From the NCBI GenBank assembly GCA_037447605.1, contig CM074819.1, positions 2,303,462 through 2,367,461 on the forward strand: a stretch of 64,000 nucleotides of DNA, given 5' to 3'. This stretch comes from Zygnema circumcarinatum (taxonomy: Eukaryota; Streptophyta; Zygnematophyceae; Zygnematales; Zygnemataceae). Position 1 is the stretch's first letter. The number at the start of each line of letters is the position of its first letter. Under the pieces are notes generated by a model that saw only the letters and a program-made list of their open reading frames with translations, had not been told where the DNA came from and did no database searches. Below are positions 12,389 through 23,800 of this stretch, one piece after another. The position numbers and the translations under genes were made by a program.

Positions 12389-14668
12389 AAGCGGAAGACC
12401 AACGGCAACAAATTTCCTGCACGAATAATGAATTGCAAGTATTCAAAAAAAAAAAAAAAAAACTACCACGTCTTGAAAAGGAAAAGCGCTTCAGCACCGA
12501 CCCACTCCATTTCTTGCAGTCATTGATTCCTGCAAGTATCGCGCTTTAACTAAGATTTTGATTTCCACAATTATCAGAAGCTAGTCATGTGAACTGCATA
12601 AAAGGAGAACAAAGCACCCTACCTGCACGACCTAATTGTCCCCGAGAGATCCACACAAAAGCATATCAGTCACAGTGTAAGTTACCATGCAGGCACGCCT
12701 TTTGCCACTCTGCATGCTCCTAAATAACTCGCATCAGTCTGATAAGGAACTGCTGATCATCCCTGAGCGTGCCACTCCATCAGGTTGACCGTGCGGCGGG
12801 ATGATAAATACAAGCACTCTATAAAAAAGTTGCCCGCCTAAAGAACTCCTGGAAACTGCACTCAATTCGTTGAGTCTAAATGATGGAGAGCTTTGTTGGG
12901 TATTCCTCTTGCCACAGAACAACCAAGAAGGCACCAAAAGATGGTCTTGCCTGCTGCAACCATTGATATATATTCAAAATGAATCTTGAAACCAACCTAT
13001 TCCTCCGGAACTCAACGAAAATTCGGCGAGACTATGACAAGCTCAAGCGTGAAAATGAAGGAGGGTTAGAATCATTGTAGTAACCCTAATCGCAAAGCAA
13101 ATTCCTCTTCATCCTAATTTCCCCCCCTGCTTTTCCCCTCCCTTCCCTCTCTACACCTTGCCTGTCTTGCCACGCCATCCCAATCTTCTTCTCCCCTCTT
13201 CTCTCTCGCTCCTCTTTCTCGCACTCGCCAATCTTCCCGCTCTCTCCGCTGAATCCTCCCTCTTCCAGAATCCCTCCTCCCTCTTTACGATATCCCTCTC
13301 CTTCCTTGTCCAGCCAGGCGTGTCGACCATTGAACCCCATCCCCCTCCCACGGCCCCCGACGCAGTCCACGGGAGCACTTACTGGTGCACACGGCGGCCT
13401 CCATGGCAGGCGAGGCGAGGCGAGGCGAGGCGCGTCCTGTGCAGCGCGCAGGCAGGCAGAGCTCGGGGACCTCCTCGCGGTCTCGGCCTCCGGCTTCCGG
13501 CCTCTGCCCGAGCGCGAGGGAGAGAGGGAGAGGAGGGAGAATCCTAGCCATCCCTGATCCCTCCCTCGCGCTCGGCGCCCGCCCGCCCGCCCGCCCGACG
13601 TCCATCCATCCATCGCAGAAGAACAACAACAACAGCAACAACAACATGGCCGGCCGCTGGCTGGCTTCGGAAGCCTCTAGTCACTTATGGTGACTACTCT
13701 CTGTTAGTCACTAGTCACCGCCTCCTCGCCAGTCATCACATGCGCCCGCGCCGGTGGCAGCACTCACCAGCCGCGGCCACGTGGCGCTTTCGGGGTTCGC
13801 CACGTGGCCGGGCGGGTGATGCGCGCGAGCAGGTTCGCGGAAGGCGGCGGCGGCCGGCGGGCGGGCGGGCGGACGGAGGGAGGCAGATGGAGAGAGAGAG
13901 AGGAACGCCGCACGCGGCGCCCTCGCGTTGCGCCACGCGGCGCCTCTCGCTCCCTCTCTCTCTCTCTGGCCCTGCGCGCGCCTCTGTCTGGATCGGCGCC
14001 CGCCCTCGTGCGCGGTGCGAGGCGGCACTGGGCTGCAGAGGGCGTGAGGGAAGGCGTGCGGAGCTGTGACGGGCGAGGAGTTCTGTGGTGATGGATTCTG
14101 AAAATGGGGTTCTTGTCGGCCGCGAAGGACACTCAGAAGATGGTGTTGTCTGCTTGAAGGAGAGGCACATTGTTGCGGAGAAGGGGTTCTAGGTGTTGCA
14201 GCGGGTCGGACGGAACCATGCTCTCACTGCTGTGCGAGGGAAGGCGGCTCTGCCGTTGTGCGTGTGGCGGATGCCGCGGTAGCGTTAGCAGGGCCCTTAC
14301 CGGGCTATGATGCTATTTGGAAGGGCGGGGAGGTCCTCGTGCATTGATTTTCAACGCGCCCTTCTTTTGCAGAGCTTCCGGCAACGGACTTTCCAGCTTG
14401 CTCAAGGTGCGGAAAGGGCTTTGAAATTTCGTCAATTCTGGTTGCACTCACGTCTTTTATTTGCAAGTAAAATTTGCTTTCCTTTTTTGAATTCCGCTTG
14501 AGAGGATTATAGGATTTTAGCTGAGGGTTTCAGGATTTTAGTTCCTTCCCCCACTGGCCAATTTTTTCAATTCCAATTTCGTGAGAGTTGGGAAAGGCAA
14601 GTTTCATGGTATCGTGAAGCTGGCTGGCAGGCTGTTGCGGAGGCGATGTGAGCTGGAAGCAGGGGCGC
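12389..14668. promoter_or_regulatory. Divergent intergenic region between the small membrane protein and the PPR-SMR gene
   Basis: About 2.3 kb. A poly(A) tract lies at about 12445-12462 and a GC-rich repeat block at about 13100-14070 (CT-rich tract, GGCGA repeats at 13406-13430, CCCG repeats at about 13575-13597, GGGC/GGAC repeats at 13858-13880). An ATG at 14218 opens a short Arg/Cys/Leu-rich frame, and a good acceptor precedes 14373. Together these could form an upstream transit-peptide exon for the PPR gene, but I could not join them in frame with confidence. Confidence 0.45.
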
Positions 14669-17600
14669 ATGCTCACTCAGCTAGTCGATGATTCTGCTCT
14701 AGTGGAGGGGTACACCGAAAGGGAGCAAATTGTTGTGGAACCGAGTCAGCAGACAACTTCTTCAGCCTATTCGGTGAATTCAGGAAAACAGAACGTATTT
14801 GAAGGTGGAATTTTCCCGAGGAAGGAGTATGACGATTCAATCGGTAGCGACAAAGGACCAATCTCAACTTCAAATAGTGCTAAAACTCGCTACTCACCTT
14901 CGTCCCTTGCTGGGACAGATAAAGTTTCAGTTCCACACAACTGCAGGCCCAGCTCGCCATTGGGCATTCAAAAGTCTGAACGATCCACAGGCACTGCGGT
15001 CAGCCATGGCAGAGGCGGGTCCAACGAATGGAAAGGAATGCAGACAGATAAGGCCACGGCTAGGGAGTACACCCTTGATACGGAGCAGGTTGACAGGAGC
15101 ACTGTGATAATCGATGACGATATTGCAGAGGAGAATATCAATACAAGTTTAAGGGCGGAGATCCTGGCAGGGGTGACATCTGCTCAATTAAGTTCTCGTA
15201 AAACTCCACCGCTGAGCGAGTCGGCAGAAGCTTCAAAGCTGTTGAGACAAGTGCTTGACATATTGGGGTCTGGAGATGGCTCTGAGGTCACTGAATTGAT
15301 GACAAATTGGGTTAGGAGTTTCGCAATACGGAGGAGAAATGCAGCGATGTCAGTGGGAGGTCGAAGTGAGGAATCTGTTTTCAAGAGAACAGAGAGAGTT
15401 AAGCAAGTCGATGCTCTTAGGAAGCTAGCCACCTACGTGCCGTACAAGGCGACAGCAAAGATTGTTAATTGTGTGATGCGGGAGCTTGGCGCGGCGGGAC
15501 ATGAAAATGTGGCATTCACAATCTTTAAATGGATGCAGGTAAGCGTGTTAGGCCCATTACTCAAAGTAGGGTTGTTTAAAAAGCGGAGAGAAAAGGAAGA
15601 AGCTGTACCTTCCGGGAGCGTTGCGAGTGAAAAACGGAAGGTTTCAGATTGGGAAAGTAGCTATGGGTCCATCCGGTCTGATGCTACATGCAGCTGCACG
15701 CCATTGTCTCAAGATCGTGCTTACTTAGAGGTCACGTTTGTATGGCTGGAGGCGACATTTTGTAGGCTATTCTCGAAGCTGTCATTGCATAATTGCCTGT
15801 TGTTGAGCTGGTATGGCCGAATTCCGCAGCGTGCAAGGGGGGTTGGCCATTTCAATTTTGATGTGTGTGAATTTTAAAATCGGTGAGGACCTCTTCCTAT
15901 GTCAGTGTTGCTGGAAGAGTTATTCACATCTGGAAACCGGGGCATTTTTACAGAGACAAGAGTGGTGTGCGCTGGACCCCCACTTGCACACCACAGTGAT
16001 GGCGCTATTGGCGGAGGCTGGCGCCCCTAAACTCGCATCGTTCGTTTTTCGGGAAATGGTCGAAGGAGGGTGCAAGGCTGACATCATCACCTATAATGTG
16101 CTTCTTCATTCGCTTTTTTTGAGTGGATTTTCGGAGGCCGCCATGACTTTGTTCAAAGCAATGAAGCAAGGAGAGGGATCAGTCCTTCTCCCTTATGAAG
16201 CGGGGCAGGGGGCGGGGGCAAAACTATTATTTGAATCTCACATAGGTGAGCATAAAGGAAGAACGCCACAGGCAGAGGGAGGAGTCCGGGAAACCACAGT
16301 TGAGCCACAGAAAGTAGAACAGAATATGGCCTTCAGCAGCAAGACGGATGATTTGCATGGTGGAACGTGGGTGTTTTCCAGCGACAACATCTGTCAACCT
16401 AATACGGGAACGTTCAACGTTATCATGAATGCCCATGTGAGGGGAGCACACGGGATCTCAACCTGCCTGTCTCTCTTGGAAGAACTGACGACTCTTGGTC
16501 TGGAAATGGACACTATCACACTGAACATTCTCATACATGGATACGCTTTGAGCGGTCGAGCACACGATGCTCAAAGCCTCTTTTCCACCCTTTCCGAGAA
16601 GAGATTGAAGCCGACTGTGGTAACATATAGTGCGCTTATCGCTGCATATTGCCGAGCAGGTACGGGGGCCCCGAACGCTGCCATTCGTCCTCGCTCGTCA
16701 GCTGCATTGTGTTGCTTTGCGTTGCGTTGCATTTTTAGTTACCTTGTCTGTCTGTGTTCCTCAAGACTATAGCAAAAATCAGTCTGAGAGTACTTTTTCT
16801 GCAGAAAAGTATGCTGAACGAGGGGGGGATATATCTCGAAACCTGCAGGAGATCTGGAGTCTGCAATGGATATCCTACAGGAAATGTGCAATGAAGGCTG
16901 TCCTCCGAGCAGCATGACCTACAGCAGTATCCTGGCAGCTGTTGGGAAGGAGGGAGACACTGTTGAAGCAGAAAGACTTTTGCAGGAGATGCGGAGGGCA
17001 GGCATCAAGCCGCACATTATAACGTTCAATGCGGCTTTACGGGCTTATGCGGAAGCTGGCGATGTGGAGGGAGCAGAGGGACTTTTGCATCGCTTAAGCC
17101 GCGAGGGCTTGAAGCCTACCGTGGCTACCTTCACTACTCTGATGGTAGCATATGTAAATGCGGGGCTCTACTCTCAGGTGCGAAAAGTGAAGATGCTTAC
17201 ATTCTGGGAGGGCCCAAAGGGTAAATGCATCTTCAAACTGTGAAAGGAAGCTGCCCCCTTTCTTGCATGTACACTCGTCCTGGCGCAAGCGGATGGCACA
17301 AGAACAAGGCATAGAAGCTGTCAACTTCGAATGCGACAATGCATAGTGTAGCTCATGGAGTTGTAACTGAATCCCCTGTTTGTGAAGCTGCACAACCTGT
17401 CGATGCATGCCTAAAGGCCCGTCTGTCTGCATGCACTAATCGGCCTACCTTGTGCACACAACCTTGCAGGTGTGGCCCATCCTGGAGGAGATGACCGCCG
17501 GCGGGTGTCCCCCCAACGGTTGGACCTTGACGACGGCCATCCGCGCGTGCGCGGCCGCGCGGCAGCCCCTCCGCGTGGCGGCCCTGCTCGACCGCGCGCG

Positions 17601-18817
17601 GACCCTAGGGGGCGGGGGAGGGGGCATAGGGGGCATAGGGGGCATAGGCCTCGCGCCGGCCACCTGCGCCGCCGCGCTCACCGCCGCGGCGCGCGCCTGC
17701 AGCACCAGCACCGCCCAGGACCTGCACGCGCTGCTCAGGGCCCTCGCCGCTGTGGAGGGACCGCTGGCGCAGGCCAGCTGTCGACTGCTCATGGGCCCAG
17801 GGCTGTCAGATGAGCAGGTGATTGGTTGGCTGGATAGAGAGGGGGGGGGGGGGGNNNNNNNNNNGGGTTGGTGGTTCTAGGGTGGCTTTGGTTGATGCTT
17901 CTCCATGGCTGTGGTTTGGTTCGTCTGCGGGTTTTAGCCATCCTCGAGCTGTTTCTCAACACACTGCCAGCGTGGCGTTGTGTCCTGTACGGTGAGGGTG
18001 TTGGAACGCGCTAACCCTAAGTTGAGTTTGTTTGCGGCCACATTGAGGGCGACTGCAGGTGAAAGCTGAGGTAGGGGGCCTTTTGGCCGCGTTAGGTCCG
18101 TCTGATCTGCGCACTTCAACGATCTTCACTTCTGCTCTCCTCGATGCTCTGTGGGCTCTCGGATGGCGCCGGAGGGGGGCGCTCGTTCTCGGGGTTTGCA
18201 TAGAGAGGGGTCTGCATCAAAACACGGCGTTTCTCTCCTCGAGTGAGCTGAAGCTCGATCTGCGACGTCTATCTGTAGGAGCTGCTCTGCTCCTTTTCCA
18301 TCAGTGGCTTGCTCGGCTGTTCGCAGTTGCACATAATGCAACAAACAGTGACATTAGTGGCAGCGTGGAGGAACCTAACCTAGAGATTCTGTTGCCTCTG
18401 CTTCTCTCCACGAAAGAGGGCTGGAGAGGTCTGAAATCGGATCATGATGGTCTCGTAGTCCGTAAGATGGGAGACGACAATGAAAAGCGCCACCAACAAC
18501 CTATCCCCTGGCAGGATGCAAGTCCGTATGCTTCAACTCCGGAGACGCTTCCAGAAGTATTGACAGTGGTGGTCGGCTGGGGCAGTCGTAGTCGCACGCA
18601 AGGCCAGTCTCTTATCCGCACGGCTCTCTGCCAAGAGATCGAGCGCCTGAAACTGCCCTTGCGCCCCGTGGAGGCGAACAGTCCCACGTGGGGCCGCCTG
18701 GCGGCTCGCGGCGACGACCTGCGGCGCTGGCTGACGCGGTCCCGCAGCGCGCTCCAGCGGGCCATGCAGGACCGCCCGCCGCGGGACCAGGGCCTGCTGC
18801 CGCCGCCACGTGGCTGA
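14669..18817 (+). CDS. PPR-SMR protein (pentatricopeptide repeats plus C-terminal SMR domain), 5 exons, about 1003 aa
   Basis: Exons 14669-15538, 15954-16659, 16849-17177, 17470-17817 and 18059-18817 join in frame. The first 220 or so residues are disordered and polar. P-class PPR motifs follow, for example VTYSALIAAYCRAG, MTYSSILAAVGKEGDTVEAE, IITFNAALRAYAEAGDVEGA and VATFTTLMVAYVNAG. The C-terminus is an SMR domain: LDLRRLSVGAALLLFHQWL, then VVVGWGSRSRTQGQSLIRTA, then PTWGRLAARGDD. SMR normally shows LDxHxxS and GxGxxS; here the His is Arg, as in several plant PPR-SMR proteins. Such proteins act in plastids or mitochondria on RNA or in retrograde signalling (GUN1, SVR7, ATP4, SOT1); which one this matches cannot be decided here. 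The predicted N-terminus is acidic rather than transit-like, so an upstream exon is probably missing. Low-complexity insertions interrupt the repeats at 16150-16400 and 17610-17650. Confidence 0.85.
17608..17650 (+). repeat. In-frame GGGCATAGG repeat inside the PPR-SMR coding region
   Basis: Three copies of a 9-bp unit follow a G-rich run in exon 4, encoding poly-Gly and then Gly-Gly-Ile triplets. The 9-bp period keeps the reading frame, so it reads as a glycine-rich loop between PPR motifs. Confidence 0.75.
17841..17864. other. Assembly gap beside a G homopolymer
   Basis: About 14 G followed by 10 N (17855-17864), inside the last intron of the PPR-SMR gene. The true intron length is unknown. 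It does not affect the coding exons. Confidence 0.98.
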
Positions 18818-20809
18818 CTCTCGCTGGTCCCAACCCAGGTCTGCGGGGGGTTCAGACCGTCAGACCTTGTGCCCTCGCCAGCGAGGAGCGGCTGGAGCGA
18901 GGGGCATGACCGCAGAGGCAGCGCATTGCTGAGGTGCTTCTGGAGATGGCCATGCTTGCCAGGTCAGCCTTTGGTCGTTTTTGAGCTGTGTGTGGTTGTT
19001 ATGATGGTCATGGTTTGTTTCTCGTTCATTGGGAGATGCTTGCAGAGGAAAACATTATTGTTGTTGTTGTTGTTCCTGGAATGTACGGGCGAGTACATCT
19101 CACAGAAATATCATGCTTGAGGTTGATTGAGTGTTTGGCGTGCTTATTGCCCGTTTGTAATGTGTTTGTATGGATTTGCGACAAGTCAAGTTTTATGGAA
19201 TTTGTTGACTCTTGCTGATATTGTCCTTAGCGGGGTGATTTGGGATACAGACACTGTTCTTTAGATGGCTGGGAGTTGGCTGTTCCCCAGTGAGCAGCTG
19301 CAGGAGCACTCCGAGGAAGTAGAGACCCCTTGCGCATGCCGCAAATATCAAAAGCTGTAGATCACATGCTCGTACAGAGGGCAAGGGAGGGAGGGAGGAG
19401 AGTGTGGAGGGAGGCTCGGGCAGAGCGCCTCCATGAAAAGCTTCATGTTGGGCAGGAAGGAGATAAGCGAGGGATTTTGTTAGAGTGGCATGTCTTCCTG
19501 CTTGCGTGCCTGGGCAGCTCCAGAGTGGTAGAAAGTGCCGCCGCTGGCTGCCCACTGACGGGTCCCGGCCGACAGGCCCGGTGAGGGGAGGACAGTTGAA
19601 GGAAGCTTTTATTGTTTCCCCAATATTGATTCATTCATTTTAATTCGTGCAATCTCTCGCAATAAATGGTATGTGCCATTGCCTTACGTAGGCAGCGTGC
19701 AGCTCTCTCTGTCGGCCAGTCAGTCTGTGAGTCAAGTTGCGCGGGTTGGCTGGCTGACCGACTGGCTCGACCATTTGCTGTCTTGAACACGCACGCGCGC
19801 GCGCATGCCCCACAGCGAGAGTAGAGCGGCGCAGCGGAAAACAAATAAACAAACAAACCTCCCTCACGGGGCTTTCGATAAATGAAACGTCACTTTATGA
19901 ATACGCGACACGATGCGACACGGTAATATCGGGCCCTCTCTCCCTCCCTCGCAGGAAAGGGGCGCGGCACGCAGTCGATGCAGCGTCGCGCTCCGAGGGA
20001 GGGGACGATACGGTACTAACGATATGGTGCGATACGAGGCGGTACCGCCTGGGCCGGGCCGGGCCGGGGCACGCAACTTCCCGCAGCAGCCCGCCCGACC
20101 GCCTGCCCTCCCTCCGCTCCCCTCCCCTCCTCTCGGCTCGGCTCTGCCCTGCTCTTGCGCGGGCACGCTGCTGCCTGCCTGCCTGCCCGCCTGCCCGCCT
20201 GCCCGCCTGCCTGTTTGCCGGCTTGCAACGCATCCGCAACCGCTTTGATCTCCTCTGGGACCAGACGCTGCCCACAGATGGAAGCAGCTGCATTCTTTTG
20301 CTCGTAGTCGTACAGGTAATGGACAGTGAGTGGCAAACGTCTGTTGCCCGATGATCGGTGAACCTCGTAACGCTAATCCGTTCATAAATGCAAAGCTAAT
20401 CACGTTCAGCATAACTTCATGGTCCCTACTGCACTGAGTTCCTCCTCTACACTGTTGAACAATAATTTTGCTATAAGATCAGGCCTATTTTAACGTTCTA
20501 GAGATAACGCAACTAAACGAGAAAGCGTAAAGCTTTCGCCAGTGGTCAAAGAAGAAAAGAGCGTCACGCATGGCAAACTTTGAACTATCAGTTCTCTGCT
20601 GGCAGTGATTTTTCCGAACAACTGTCCGAACTAATCAGAACGCTGATGTGGCATGATGTCAAATTTCGCATTCAATTGTGATTGATTGTAGATTTATAGG
20701 CTTTCCATCTTAAGAATTTCTTCTTTAACATCGACAAGTTTCGTTTTGCAGGGTGCGCTTTGAATGAGCTCCCAACCTTTTGAAATCACTTTTTCTCGCA
20801 TATTGCATC
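18818..20809. other. Intergenic region between the PPR-SMR and BIG5-like genes
   Basis: No supported coding block. A GC-rich island at about 19900-20260 carries CCGGGC repeats, a 14-bp palindrome centred on GGTACC at 20038-20051, and a CTGCC/CCGCCTG run at about 20166-20225. The AT-richer stretch 20420-20800 directly upstream of the BIG5-like ATG is the likely promoter. Confidence 0.55.
20166..20225. repeat. CTGC/CTGCC simple repeat
   Basis: Head-to-tail CTGCCTGC and CCGCCTGC units. They generate Gln-Ala-Gly-Gly repeats in a spurious minus-strand frame. Confidence 0.8.
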
Positions 20810-23800
20810 ATGGCGGATGCGGGGGGAGCTTTCATCACCAGAGCATTCGAGAAAATGCTCAAAGATGCGGGAAACCGCAAATTTGTGAAGCTTCAACAGG
20901 CTTTAAAATCCTATTTAGGTTTGTTTTAGGAAGAATTTGCTAGTTTCTGCCAGATTAGTGTCATGGCTTTCTCTACATTGGCAAGCTTGTCCTCATAAGC
21001 TACGCCATGATCATTATGTTCCGGTATTTTGACAGAGAAACAAATGTATGCTACATTGTTTGAGCAAGAATATAGTTCAGCATGTTCTCAGTAGCGCTGT
21101 AGTTCATTTGGTTTTTGTTTTAATGGCCATCAGTAACGCACATTGGTCGGTATTTTTGCAGATCGGCCCAAACATGACGTATTTTTGAATCTAGCTATAG
21201 ATGACGACGGGTGAGTTTCCCATGTTTTAGCTGCTCTCAGAGCAACGAGGGGATAGTGCCCTTGTCCGATCAAATTCATACGAGGTTAAATGAAGCCGAA
21301 AGTTCAACGGCGCATCTCTTTCCTCGTTTGTTTCACTGGCTTTGTTTTTAACGAAAACATGAAGATAATGCTCTCCTTAACAAAAAACAAATTTAGTAAC
21401 TTCACTTCACTAGTAATCCGAGTTTTTTTTTTTCCTTCCTGGCACTCTATTTTTTTTGAAAATGTAACTGCCGGAGGGACTATATGGGTTTTTTCCAGCA
21501 CAAGCATATGTCTGTCAAGTTTCGTGTTGAAAGGACCTGTTGCTTTGTTGGCCTTTAGTTACACCTCAAACCTTAATGCCGAACATTGTGATCAGTGTGG
21601 AGAAGCAGGAGATACCTGCTAACGGGGAGGACACCGAGAATGCGTCAGCTGCATCTGCAGCGTCGGCTGCAGGAAGCCTCGAAAAAGATGAACAGTCTCT
21701 GCAGCAGAGCTCAGCCAATGTCAATGCTGCCGCAACCATGGCAGAAGCTGGACACAAGCTTGAAGGCTACGAATCTGACATCATTATTAACCCCATCCGC
21801 TTAGCCATAGAGACTAAGCAGAGCAAGCTTATCGAAACTGCTCTCGACTGTCTTCATGTATGTTTCACTCCGTACACCACCACAACAGCACTCTGCTGCC
21901 AAGCCAGTTTACGGCCACTTCGTCAACCAAAATCCCACGCATGCTGGAATGCTTTTATCAAGTGTGAAGGAACCTGTGCCGGTTCTTCAGGAGGCAGGGA
22001 ATTTGTGAAGTAGTTGTCTTCTCTAACCATGCCTAGCGCTCCAAAAGACATCCTGATTATTTTTTGGAAGCTTACGTTGTTCTTGCAGAAATTGATAGCC
22101 TATGGACATTTGGAAGGTGAAGCGGGTGTTGAAGGCGGAGCAAATGGTTCTCTCGCAACGGAGCTCTTTCAGCTGGTCTGCAATTGCACTGATCATACTG
22201 CAGTCGACAGGTAAAGGAAAAATAATAGCTCCCTTTTTGCAATAGCCAGACGATATTGCGTTCGGATTTCACTCGTTGTTAGAGCCGACATCTGCAAAAC
22301 GTGACAATTGTCCTGCTGTTGTTCTTCGTTTTTTTCCTGTTCAAAGGGTGGTTCATGTCGCTGACTTATCACTGTTCAATTGCTGGTGTGGGTGCAGTGT
22401 CGTCTTGCAGGTTATTAAGGTCATTTTGACGGCTGTTGCATCGACTACCTTTCAAGGTGAGCTTTCTCTAGGACCAGCCTATTCAAAAGATCAAGAGAAC
22501 CCTTTTCTCCTGTTCATCGTCCTGGTTTTTTTTTCTCAAGTATGTGGCTGACACGACATGACTTTGCAGTAATGTGTGTATTCCCTCTGTTGCAGTGCAT
22601 GGAGAATGCCTAATATTAGGCATTAGGACATGTTACAACATCGTTCTGAACAGGTAAGCTACTTCCTTAGCTTTTATCGCACGAACTTTGTAAATAACCT
22701 TCAAGTTTGGCCCATTCCTCTCTTTTCTGCACCCCTCATTCCCTGGCTGTCCATTTGTGTCATTCTTGCACCTGCCACTGCTGTTTTTTCCGACCTCTTG
22801 ACAAAGCTCGTCCATGCATGCTCCCGCGATAGCTATGTTCTTTCTTCTATTCTTCTTTTATCCTTTATTTGCTGCACTTGGGTCCCTCGTCAGCTAATGC
22901 TTCAGTCCCACCCATTGTTGTCCGCAGCAAGAACCCGGTGAACCTCATGACTGCAAAGGGCACACTTACTCAGATGATCAGTATTGTATTCAAGCGGATG
23001 GAGGCCTCTGAGCTGGGACTCCCTGTAAGTTCTGCTAGACGCTTGTTTGCCCACATCGTTACTTCACGTGAAGGATTATGCGAATTCTTAGGGGAGCGAA
23101 TAGGTTGTCCTTTAGTTCATAACAAGCAAAGCAAGTGCACAAGCCATTTGTTCATGACGTTCGCTCGAAGGGCAGGTTGCTCGTGTTTCGTCAGACATTC
23201 GCTTCAAACTCTGCTGCAGTTACTAGATGCAAATGAAGTAAGGAGGCATTTTGTCAAAGAAGACTGGATCTTACCTTTGTATTGGTCAGCATCAAGTCCA
23301 TGCAACCCTGAGGCACTGAAGAGCTCTCTTCTTGTATGTAGACAAATCAGCCAGTTCGACAGTATTCACAAATTGACCAGCCTTTCTCCCCAATTTCGGT
23401 CGACGCACAACGAAGCTCTGACAACAGCGAAGGAAAGCCACAGTCAGTTAGTATGGAGGACATACAGACTCTTGCAGGCGCGTCCAACATAAGGGGTCTT
23501 GAAGCAGTTCTGGAAGAGGCAGCACGCCCTCTTGGCGGTGGAGATCCAGATCAAGTGTAATTAGCCGGCCGCTCTGTGGATGAATGCTGTTGCTCTTGCC
23601 CTTCAGCCTTTAGTCGCGTAACCCGACTTCCTATGCTGACTGGTTAACAAGGCTGGTTGCCTGACGAATTGTACTGTGAATTGGCAAACAGGGCAATCAA
23701 GCTTGAGACCCTCGTGATCAGTCAAAGGGATGCGCTGCTTGTGTTTCGTACTCTCTGCAAAATGGCCTCGAAAGAAGGCAACGAGGAGCTGATTGTGCGA

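Noticed and set aside
13086-14170. Several overlapping frames in the GC-rich block
   Set aside because: Open on both strands because of GC repeats; no conserved sequence or consistent splice sites.
14669-18817. Naming the PPR-SMR protein GUN1
   Set aside because: Domain order fits, but several plant PPR-SMR proteins share it and the SMR sequence alone does not decide.
19864-20412. Minus-strand frame of 182 codons with Gln-Ala-Gly-Gly-Arg repeats
   Set aside because: Simple-repeat composition and no conserved segment.
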